From positions 90,205,459-90,269,458 of the forward strand of contig NC_065879.2 in assembly GCF_932274485.2 (NCBI RefSeq): 64,000 nt of DNA, in the 5' to 3' direction. Within the stretch, counting starts at the first letter, position 1. Each line of letters starts with the position of its first letter. This stretch comes from Patella vulgata (lineage: Eukaryota; Mollusca; Gastropoda; Patellidae). Position numbers and translations under genes: made by a program. Below the pieces are notes generated by a model. That model made no database searches. It was given only the letters and a program-made list of their open reading frames with translations, and had not been told where the DNA came from. Shown here in pieces: positions 23,991 through 34,469 of the stretch.

Positions 23991-24169
23991 TGGGGGGGGG
24001 GGGGCAGAGACCTATTCGTCCCCCCCCCCCCCCTAAATCCACGCCATCCCTGATAACATTCACTGGTGGGTACCATATGGGTACCATGTGTCATGTAATA
24101 TGGGGTGCAATTAAATGTAATATGGGCATAATATGGGACTCATATGGGATCTTGTACCAAATAAGTACA

Positions 24170-27150
24170 AAACTATTTATATTTGGTTTCATGTTTTATT
24201 ATTATTTTTTTTTTGTTTTTTGGGGTTTTTTTTGTTTTATTATTATGCTTTCTCAATTAGGACGGTTGAAATTCGTTGAGATCTCCCACCATCCTGTCCC
24301 TTGAAATTGTCAGGAAACCAGTTTGAACGATTAACTGCAGCTTTGATTTCCTTGTTTGTGGTGTTTCAAAACATTGGATTTCTTCTGACTGGATCTGTAA
24401 TTCAAAAGGAAACCACATTACAACACATACAATTCAAATCTAAATTGCACCTGAAATATGCAGAGGGTTCAAAAAGACTTTTGATGAACGATTGTAAAAA
24501 CATTAAAATAAACCCCATCGTACCAGAACTATTATTGATATGCATTTATTTCCAACAATGACGTATCATCAATATTACTTACTAAAAACAATGGTAGCTA
24601 TAGCATGTGCCCCTAATTCACGTTTGCCTTTTTATCCTGTCCAATTGTAAAGGCGTTGTACATAAGTGACACTGAGATTCTTCATTATGTTGTTAACGAT
24701 GGACAGGACATCTCTGCCACCTAATCGTCCAAGTCGGTTTATCTTAAACAGAACGAAAAAATAAGTAAGTGCACTATATATTACCTGCAAAATATCACAT
24801 ATCGAACGAAACTATTCTTCCATAAATTCACATTTATTTTAATGCGAGTTGTCACGTCTTAAAACATGCACACCCATGCAGCTTCATCATCCTGATCATT
24901 AATAAAAATGGTTACAGTTTTTTGTGAAAAAAGGGCACCAGACAAAAGCATATCTGTCAGTGTTGTTCTAACATAACTATATCAACAAATTTGACTCGTC
25001 ATTTTTTTGTTTTGGAGGGGGGGGGGCATAATATAGAGTCCATACTAATATATATGACTGTCGTTTGTCATTCTGTTCAAGGTTGGTAGTTACACCAAGG
25101 CTGTCATATATTTTGTGTATAGGGGTGGCACCAAACTAGAGTTTTACCAAATTCAGTTATAATGTCCTTTGTATGTATTTGGTTGTATAGCTGATAAAAC
25201 TTTCTGACGTTTTGTCCAGCGAGAGCAAGAAACATATTTTGCCATGACACACATTAATATGTGTTATAAGTTGAAAATGTAAATAGTCACCTTTCTTGAA
25301 ATGACATCTTTCTTGTTTGCCAATATTTTCAAAATAACTGAAAAAAAAGAAACATCTATTCAAATCCATCCTCATATTCTTACAAAACTTTTATATAAGT
25401 ACTTTGATGCAATATGCATATATATATAGAGGATATTTGTCGTTTTGTCGTGAATAACATATTTTATTTCATCGAGAAGCAAGAGAACTTATATTTTCAC
25501 GAATGCGTAGCATGAGTGAAAATATAAACGTTTTCTTGCTTAGAGATGAAATAAAATATGTTATTCACGACAAAACGACAAATGTTCTATTTATTTTATG
25601 ATTTTACAATCATTTTAGGTAAAAACAACTAGCCAGTGGAATAACACATTTATTTCACTGATAAAACGCGGTATTCCACTACTGATCATAAAATAAATAG
25701 GTATATTTCCACACAAAATGATCAAGTCAGTTAAGTAACAGATATAGCCTTTATATAGCTCCCAAAACCATTAAGCATATTATAGTATAGGAAGGATGGG
25801 ACAAATTTACCTTTGATTAAAATTTGTGAACTGATTGCAGAGATGTGTACCACTTTGGCCTGTTTCTTGTTAGTACTAACTTCTAGCTGCTATACACATA
25901 TACTTCTGCATTTCAGAATCTAAAATTAAGCCAATGACCAACAGACTAAATTGGTTGTTAAAGATGACTCGTTGACAGGTATTCACGGTTGATTTGATGA
26001 ACTCTGCTGTATGGTCAGATATTATATAATTTGAGTACAGAATCTGCTATAGTCATTAAAATGTAACTAGCAAGATACCTCAGCCAGGCTGTGTTCATAA
26101 TCAATTTTAGTAGATTTCTTTGACTTTTTTCTTTAAAGAATAATGTATTACGATTCTTTTGCTTTAAGCTCTACATTTATTTTGAATGGTGGAGTGAAAT
26201 ACATATTTCTTAAAATGAAAATATGTATCACGATTTCATTCATAAACAAACTCTATTTTTTATTCATAGTAAACTTATTATAGTGTGTGATAAGGAGAAT
26301 TCTGCTGTAATCTGTTTAATCTATGCAAAGTACATATTAGTGCACCACTTAATTCTATAGTAAGCTAAAATATTAATAAAAGATCTCCAAATTGTTTGGA
26401 TTTTAATTTTATTTAAAATATAAAACAAATTTCAGTACGCAGTAGAATAAATCATCTTCCTATGGAGTACCTATTTATATTGCGCATAAAGGCTTTAGCA
26501 GCTTTGCAAGTATGGCTTCATAATATTATTAATATATGATATACTTTTAGAAAATTAATTTAATCTTAAGTTATATTCTTCTGATTTGTTATTACTGTAT
26601 TGGTTTTAGAAGTGCAAAAGTGTTATTTTTTTAAATGCTGTTTATTTTGAGTTTGATATGTTGGGGATAAATTTGTTCACCTATAATTTGCATAGTCGCA
26701 TCACCATGAATATAACCAGTTACGATATCAAAAATTTAACACACTTTTTGTTTTTAATTTATTGATAATGGCCGACATCGTGATCAGCCTGTATACATCG
26801 AGTGTCGATCAAACATGCCTTGTACCAATTTTCAGCAAGATTGGATATTTTGTTCAGGTATTATATCAGTATGTGCTTCCGATCCATTGTTTAATCAAGA
26901 ATTTTGTGCCATTGACCTCTGTACGTGATCCCTGTGTTACAAAGTTATGTTCATGTTCAATATTATAAATTAAAACAAAACAAAGAAAAAAGACTTCATT
27001 TCTCAATTTTATTAAATTCTAATCTCTTACTTCTCATTCTCAATTCATACAGGTAATATACAAAGACGGTCTCATCATTAATACATCTAGGTTGCTACAA
27101 ATAATTTCCAGACAACCTGTGCGGTAATCTTTTAGGTTACCTGCCCCGAA
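24170..27150. other. AT-rich intergenic DNA, hairpins only
   Basis: Apart from the hairpins at 25,428-25,701 and G-runs near 24,000 and 25,010, I see no gene or repeat I can name. Confidence 0.5.
25428..25701. repeat. Two consecutive hairpins
   Basis: Hairpin 1: arms 25,428-25,500 and 25,515-25,589 (TGTCGTTTTGTCGTGAATAA against its complement), 14-base loop. Hairpin 2: CTATTTATTTTATGAT at about 25,588 and ATCATAAAATAAATAG at about 25,685. Probably one foldback element. Confidence 0.8.
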
Positions 27151-27159
27151 ATTGTTTGA

Positions 27160-27534
27160 CTAAAGATACATTTTGGAAGATTAAATAAAGAGCTGACAAT
27201 TGTAGATATAATAGATAAAAAATGGATTATAATGTAAATGGGAAATGTCGAAAATTTCAGTGAAATTGCGTCAATCTGATTCATATACACAGTAGCCTCG
27301 CTGTTACGATAATAAAAAGAAGACTCGATTATGGATCCATTTTTGCAGTTGATCAAGGGCGTTGGACAGAAACTCGGATTCAAATCTAATGAAAATCGGA
27401 CCCATAAGATGCCATCGAGAGCGTTGATTATGGTCTTTTTAATAAATGTCTAATTAATAGTTTATATAACATTTCAGACCTAAAGAAAGACCTGCAATAG
27501 TCAGATTTAGCTCTTGCATAATGTTTATGTTTTA
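27160..27534 (-). mobile_element. MITE family M1 copy
   Basis: Begins TAAAGATACATTTTGG and ends GCATAATGTTTATG; interior shares the family blocks in reverse. Confidence 0.75.
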
Positions 27535-27829
27535 ATTTTAATGAAGGAGAAATGAGAAATTGAAAATATTTTTAAGTAAAGTAGATCAATAAAGGAATTG
27601 CAAAAAGACCTTACCTGTAAAAATTCTTATGCTCTTAACAAATCTATGTAGTTGTAAAATTACAGCATAAGCGACATGGTTTAATGTAAATCGCACCTGT
27701 ATGTGCGACTGTTTACTTGTCATGTAAATGCAACTGTTGAGGGCGCAATAAGTTTAACGTATCCCAAATAAACACTTTAATGATATTCTGATTTTAATTT
27801 TCTGAATACTTATTAATATCTACTAAATG

Positions 27830-28490
27830 CAATGGGTATGATTCCACATTGAAGCCGATACAGGTGTGGCTAATCCCATATGGGTAAAATATTGGACCCA
27901 GATGTATTATTTTATATGTGGTAGATGCCATATAGATAAGATATTGATACCATATTGAACCCATATACATAATATACATGAATGAGGTTAAATCATATCC
28001 ATACCACACAAGCTTCTGTGCATAATCCTTTCTGTGCAGATTGGTTCACAAAACTAAAAGTATGGATTCAATAATGAACTTATACATACAAATAAGTAAT
28101 CCCATATGGATACCATATTGGCCCCAGATATATAAAAGTTATATGTAATCCCATACAGATACCATATTATCCCCAGATACACACATGGGTAATCCCATAT
28201 GGACACCATATTGGCCCCAAGTGTACAAAAACAGAGTTGCTAATGTGGGAAATCCCATATAGATCCCATATTGGCCCCAGATACACACACTATACGGTCA
28301 GATTATCAATGTAAAAATGAAGTAACCATTATATCATTTGGCTTGTCTCTGTGATATTAATATATATATGAAAATAAAGTGTATTTGGGTACATTTGTAT
28401 GTGGTAAGATAATATGGGTCCTATATGGGGATCTTGTGGTATCACCTGGGCCCACAGCCCATTTTTTCCCCATATGGTCCCCATGTGGCA
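27830..28490. repeat. CCATATGG-rich array
   Basis: AATCCCATATGGATACCATA + TTGGCCCCAGATA units of about 55-60 bases, 6 or more copies, ending near CCCCATATGGTCCCCATGTG. A smaller relative is at 24,060-24,170. Confidence 0.75.
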
Positions 28491-28679
28491 ATGTTTATGG
28501 GGATGGTGCCCGGGCGACTTAGTTGCTGTGGGCGTATGTTTCGTTGCCTGGCAACCTGTCTTTAACAGATTCTTTTCAAATTTGGTGTGAAGCATTGTGG
28601 TTATTAAAGGATGAAAACTATCGATATTCAGAATTAAGATCAATCATGGATCTTATAATATTATAAGGTCCATGGATCA

Positions 28680-28790
28680 ATTTTATTCCATAAACAAAGG
28701 GACGTGTAAAATGGACTGTGTAGTTCAATGTGACGTGTTCACGTATTTCACCGAACATAACTGATTAGAAATTACAATAAATGAATAACT
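28680..28790 (+). mobile_element. MITE family M3, fragment
   Basis: CACGTATTTCACCGAACATA and GATTAGAAATTACA match, in reverse, the M3 block at 40,580-40,615. Confidence 0.45.
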
Positions 28791-29358
28791 AGATGGTAGC
28801 GCTGCAATATACGTCCATATATAGCCACACCCCCCCGCCCCCCCCTATACCCTGGTTGGAAATTCGAGTGTCGTCAACCATTCGCGGTTTCTTTTGTTTT
28901 TGCAAACACGGCCTACCAGCTACTTACCCACCCAGCACGCATCTCATAAAGTCATGCACTCCTATAACCTCTCTAGCGGGGGTGCCGGGGTACATTGCAC
29001 CCCCAGAAAAATAAGGCGCCCCCACAAAAAAATAATTTGACAATCTTTCAATTATAAAATAATACACTTGATTATGATCAGACAGTGAATTGAAATTTTC
29101 ATAAATCGATACAATATGTTGTATATAGACTATTTTTAGTAAAATAACTTCATTGAAATTACATCTTTTGTTATAACTGTATATTTATAAATCTATACAA
29201 TCTGCTGTAGGCCTATGTAGGCTAGGCTACTGTTGAATAAATTATTAGTTATATCTGCAGACGTGTTGCATTTTCCGGTGTCAAACAAATTTCATCTGGG
29301 ATTATAAGGTAGTATGTTATTCTCATTTTTTTTTTAAAAAAGAAGTTTTATTTACTCC

Positions 29359-29660
29359 ACGGGGGGGGGGGGGGGGGGGGATGGCCGAATGGTTAGCACG
29401 TGCGCGCGCTGTATCATACGGCCTGTCATTGAGTCAACTGGCGTGGTTTCGAATCCCCGGTTGTTCGTGACAAGGAGTAGGGTCGCCTGTCCAACCTCGT
29501 GGGTTTTCTCAGGGTCCTCCGGTTTCCTCCCACTGCTAAAGACCCCTACGCGCAAGCGAATTATTGAAATAAAATTAAACCATATGTTAGTCCCGAAATG
29601 ACCTAGTTTGTGTCGAGTGGACGTTAAACCCCATTTCTCTCTCTCTCTCTCTCTCTAACT
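29359..29660 (+). mobile_element. SINE-A, full length with 20-base G-run
   Basis: TACTCCAC before and after is a likely target duplication. Long (CT)n tail. Confidence 0.9.
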
Positions 29661-29984
29661 CTCTCTCTCTCTCTACTCCACACAACCAATTAATTTTAAT
29701 GTTTTGGGTTAACCAAAATGGCGTCACTGGCTTCAATAGTCATAATCATTGACTTAATGACGTCATGCCGTCTCCAGATCATTAAAGCTTCTTGCTACGT
29801 AAAGCTTTTCAAATGTGACTTGGATTTAAAAATATTTTATTCGATTTAATGGATGACTTACACTACAGGTAGGACACGAATACATCTAGTACTTAGAATA
29901 AGGCTATTTGTTTTTTGCTGGAGCTGTTAAACCAGCAAGAGTGAGGTTGTCCCAACTTTCTGGGCCAACGCAGTTATCTAACCC

Positions 29985-30208
29985 GGCCCCGAGTTCACAA
30001 AACATTCCCAGACTTAAATTAAGAATTTACTCAAAATTGTTCGCATTATATTAAAAACTTGTGTTGTTTCAATGTATCAAATACATCAATAAGAAACTAT
30101 GTGCAAAGTTTTGTGTTTCTGGAACCAAGATATTTCTCATAAGCAGGGATTGAAAGTTGAGTAAATTCTCAACTTAAGTCTGAGAAGGCTTTGTGAACTT
30201 GGGGCCCG
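29985..30208. mobile_element. MITE family M4 copy, hairpin-like
   Basis: Ends GAGTTCACAAAACATTCCCA and GAAGGCTTTGTGAACTTGGG; interior CAATAAGAAACTATGTGCAA matches 3,606-3,852 in reverse. Confidence 0.75.
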
Positions 30209-30209
30209 G

Positions 30210-31680
30210 ACTCTCAGGGTTAGCAAGCTTAATAGCCCGGCAGAACTATAGAGGATAATTTGATGTGGCTGCCGTCTTGGACGCGATCTTGAATTTTTCA
30301 AAACGCTCAAGGGTGGCCGAGGTTCACCCGGCAGATTCTGAAAGAGGACACCATAGGCTACTAAAATCAATCATAAAAAAAAACTTTGTATACAATTTCC
30401 AGGTTCACTCGAAAAATTGGGTTTGGCGATCGGACTATAAGGATTTACTCACTGAACCACTACTACTGTCTGAACCGTGGTAAATTATAAACGTATTTCG
30501 TCGATTGTGAACAAACTACTGAATAATTGTTATTAAAAACTTGCCAATGTGTTTGAAATCACCTCCGGTTGAATAAAATCCATTGCACAATGAATATCCC
30601 AACAAAAAAAAGTTCTCTCTTGAAAAGTCAATGTTTTTGTTTGTATTTTCGACTAAGTTCATCATATACTTAGTGAATATACTTGGACCCCCGCACCCCC
30701 CCCCCCCCCAAAAAAAAATAAAAAAAAAAAAAATTCAGGCCCAAACTCCTATTTATTTACAACAATTATTAGGATTAGTTAAGATTCTATCTGTATAAAA
30801 CCTGTACATATCCCAAAATGGTTTACATTGCTAAAATAAAACACAGAGGGAATCATCCTGGAAACATGTGTGAAGTGAAAAGTAACTGTGTTCCATAAAA
30901 TTGTGTCTAGTTAGCCTGTCAGTAATATTTTTTTCTGCCACTTATCAGAGTGAATCGCATGTAGGTACCCAAAAACATTATCGCTTAAACCAAATATTTA
31001 TCTCCCGCTCAGCCAGCCACGTAACAATAATACTTTGCACGCGGTGTCTGGGCCAATCAGCAATCGAGTTGTGTAGACAGCATGGCCACATGGTGTTTGT
31101 TTATATTTTTTATGGGTTTTAAAAAAGGGTTAGGGTTAGGGTTGCGGACCCCCCCCCCCAATATATATTTCACGGCTACGCCTCTGTACATGTCACGTGA
31201 TGAGCTAAACCATCTTAATATGTTGAAGGGGGCAATGGTTGACAAATTTTGACAATCACGTGTGCTGCAATCACAACAACGCGCGACCTTTCCGATCGTT
31301 TCAGTTTGGGCAACAAAAATGGCAACTGAAGACAATAAAATTAATTTAGAAACAATTTATTGTCAGTCTACTAAATTTTTATTCACAATGAATATATCAC
31401 CGATTACACGAATACTCGTAAATATTGCTTTCACATCATCATCAACCATAAATGTAAAAACCCTGTGTTATATAGTGTGTATTATATATATTTTAATAAA
31501 TTATATCAGGCCCTCTGTCAATTATATGCAACTCCGTGGCTAACATTTATAAATAAACATATTTTTTTTCATAATTTTAATTGATAATATTTCATAACGC
31601 GGGGTCTAATCTCAATGCTCTGTGGTTATTAGTCCATTTTCAAAGTTTTATGATTACCACAAAAACTATGAAAAAAGGCC
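30210..31680. other. Intergenic DNA, nothing recognised
   Basis: Contains C/A homopolymers at 30,690-30,735 and a short TTAGGG run at 31,125-31,143. Open frames here look like chance. Confidence 0.5.
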
Positions 31681-31683
31681 ACC

Positions 31684-32330
31684 GCTGTTAACTTTCCATT
31701 TATTAGTCGTAACATTCCAATATCACCAGCTTATGGAGTGTTTGTGTCTCAGCTAATTCGTTACGCGAGAGCTTGTTCCTTTTATTCTGATTTTTTAAGT
31801 AGATCGAGGCATTTGTCATCTAAGCTTCAACTACAAGGATACTTGCGCACTAAACTTATTAAAACCTTTAAAAAGTTTTATGGCCGTCATATTGATTTGA
31901 TTGGTAAATATAACGTGTCTCTCTCGGCTATTATTCTAGATATATTTAATTGACACGTATACTATTACTATCTCCCTGATAATGTCTACTACATCGTTAA
32001 CACAGTTCATCGCGTGCATTTTGCATACCGATAGTTCATTGGCCAATCACGCTATTTTACCGACATTTCGCCTAATAGTTTGGATGCAGCTATGGCGGGT
32101 GTGGCGCCAGGCAGGGTAAGCTTACTCTTCCGGACACCTGTTACCACTGTTTGTCGTGTATTTTGTACACGAGGAGCAGTCCATTTGCTGATTACACTAT
32201 TTTGCTTGAATACACTATTTTGCCTATAACGTTTTTTAGGACTTCGAATTCTGTCTTATGGTTTGGATTGTTCGTACTTGGTTTTATTTTATTCCATATT
32301 CAATTTACGTTTCGACTGTTCACGTCCATA
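31684..32330 (+). mobile_element. 3' fragment of a retroelement (reverse-transcriptase tail plus 3' region)
   Basis: 31,684-31,953 encodes the conserved tail that follows an RT domain in a family common in invertebrate genomes (FPFISRNIPISPAYGVFVSQ then LIRYARACSFYSDFLSRSRH). The following 32,090-32,300 (GGCAGGGTAAGCTTACTCTT, ACACCTGTTACCACTG) is its usual 3' region; a second copy lies reversed at 15,496-15,675. Non-LTR or Penelope-like origin is likely; an exact clade is not claimed. Only the 3' end is present. Confidence 0.65.
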
Positions 32331-33540
32331 ATATTCCTGATTAAATTACTTTTTTTTTGGTTTATTCGACAGATACTGAAATCGAAACATTGTTGATAAG
32401 AACAGTTCGGGATGTCTAAACATCGTTTATCGTCTTTATAAAAATGTATTTAAAACAAAAAATCACTTGTCAAAAGAGGTATCGCAGATTGCATGTATTA
32501 TTGGGTCTTGTGTGTTAATTATGCAGACCGTGGAGAAAACTCGTACAACCATTTCACAATAACTCATATGGCATGATACCTTTTAGGGTAATAGAATTCA
32601 AAGCGTTGATTGGCTGAGGCATGTTCGCGATCTACGAAATGCCATCCGAAAATTCCATTCTCTGTGGAATTCAAAATGGAGTTGTACTTGTGATTAATAT
32701 AGGCCTATAGTTAATAACTGAGAGTACAATCGTATGGATACATTGCCCTGTGAATTTCAAAACGAAGCCGGGATTTTCGGAAATTATTTTTGTTATAGAG
32801 ACGCAAAATTCTGAACAGTTTTTGCGCAACGGAAATAATATTCGAAGAGAAATAGAAAGACATGGATCTAACTGCCGATAATTAAACCGATGTGCGCTAT
32901 GATTTGTTGTTGATAAAAAATTTTTGTATTTATATAAAAAAAAAATAATAATAACGTTATATACCTATTCAATGATTAATTTTGCCGAGGCAAATGTAAA
33001 ATACATCGACATTTACGGATTTACCCCGGCTACAGCCGATTTCATTAGGAAATATTAAAGAAATGTCGTTCTTTTTGTTCAGCGCCTGTGTTTAAAAGAA
33101 ATAATCCCACCCAACTCTCTAACTAAATAATTAATACAAGACGGAAACAAAATAACGGACTACGGGCGTATTTATGTTTGTAAACGCCCGGACTCATTAC
33201 CGGGTCCGAGAGCAATAGCTTATTCATACACAAAATTTGAATTGTCGTAAAAGAGCCAAACACCGTTACAATAGACAAGCCTTGCTGATCTGTCCCGATA
33301 AGTGACGTAATTAGCTTCCATTTTTGATTTCTCGATGTCAAAGTTTGTGAGGAGTTCAATTTTACAAGAGAGAACTTTTTTATTCGCTGGGAAATGTAGT
33401 TGTACAATGGATTTTATTTAACCGGGGGTAATTTCAAACACACATGTAAGTTTATAATAACCAAAATCAAGTAGTTTGTTTATAATCTCAGAAATTCGTT
33501 TCAAATTTACGATGGTTCAGACAGTAGCTGTGATATTGGT
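32330..33540. other. Intergenic DNA, nothing recognised
   Basis: AT-rich; no repeat family or coding signal noticed. Confidence 0.5.
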
Positions 33541-33544
33541 TATA

Positions 33545-33853
33545 CAATCGGATTAAAATCCAGATCTATATTTCATTTCTTTTTTTATACTTTCGATGGC
33601 CTACACTACATGAAGATCTGACCGGTTGTACTGGTAGGTCGCGTCAGGGGTCGGACGATCGGCTTTAGACCCTATGACGACTGACATTGATTAATCAATC
33701 AGCGTTGACGTTTCTAGTGGTTTACCCACAGTTCCGTACACTTCACGCCAAAAACTCACCGTAAAAGACCGTTTTATTGTAGTAAAGACAAATAAAACAA
33801 AATTTTGAACAATAACAAGCGAAACGAAAGAGGATCTGTGTTTTAATCCGATT
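33545..33853 (-). mobile_element. MITE family M2 copy
   Basis: Ends AATCGGATTAAAAT and TTTTAATCCGATT; shares AGATCTGACCGGTTGTA and GTTTCTAGTGG blocks with the 19-kb copy in reverse orientation. Confidence 0.7.
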
Positions 33854-33927
33854 ATCTTGGAGTTATGACACATTCTCCACAGTCTACATAATTGTTTCAG
33901 TTTTTTCTTTGATTTGTGTGTGTGTGT

Positions 33928-34205
33928 GGGGGGGGGGGGGCGAATGGTTAGCACGTGCGCTGTATCATAAAGCCCGTCTTTGAGTCAACTGGCGTGGTTT
34001 CGAATCTCCGGTTGTACGTGACAAGGAGTAGGGTCGCCTGTCCAACCTCGTGGGTTTTCTCCGGGTCCTCCGGTTTCCTCCCACTGCTAAAGACCCCTAC
34101 GCGCAAGCGAATTATTGAAATAAAATTAAACCATGTGTTAGTCCCGAAATAACCTAGTTTGTGTCCAGTGGACGTTAAACACTGTTTCTCTCCCTCTCTC
34201 TCTTT
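33928..34205 (+). mobile_element. SINE-A whose (CT)n tail abuts a splice acceptor
   Basis: Full length; its tail CTCTCCCTCTCTCTCT lies 10-30 bases before the acceptor TTGTTTCAG at 34,220. Confidence 0.85.
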
Positions 34206-34214
34206 GATTTGTTG

Positions 34215-34464
34215 TTTCAGGTTATCAGGAGGGCCTAACAAGGACAGCTGTCTAGTCCTTCGGATGAGACGAAAAACCGAGGTCCCGCGTATACATTGGA
34301 ATGCACGAAAAAGATCCTTTGGAGTAGGCGATAGTGCCGCTGCCCGGGCAACATTTTCCTAATCGCACACTGTATGGCGTATGCCCGTCTTCATTAGCCC
34401 AGCATAGGAGCAGAACAGTAGGACGTTAAATCTCATTTCATTTCATTTCATTTCAGGTTATCAG
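34215..34464 (+). other. Duplicated 3' splice site flanking a SINE, upstream of the TPR gene
   Basis: TTTCAGGTTATCAG is present at 34,215-34,228 and again at 34,451-34,464, on both sides of a 5'-truncated SINE-B. The direct repeat is the target-site duplication, so the insertion copied the acceptor AG/GTTATCAG of the presumed 5' UTR exon. Confidence 0.75.
34229..34455 (+). mobile_element. SINE-B, 5'-truncated, in the TPR-gene acceptor
   Basis: GAGGGCCTAACAAGGACAGC to TTTCATTTCATTTCA; target duplication TTTCAGGTTATCAG on both sides. Confidence 0.9.
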
Positions 34465-34469
34465 TAAAA

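Noticed and set aside
24301-24561. 86-codon forward frame
   Set aside because: No recognisable domain, no splice or promoter context; not supported as a gene.
31125-31143. Telomere-like TTAGGG run
   Set aside because: Only about three units; others at 20,220 and 42,304 are single or imperfect. Chance or repeat content.
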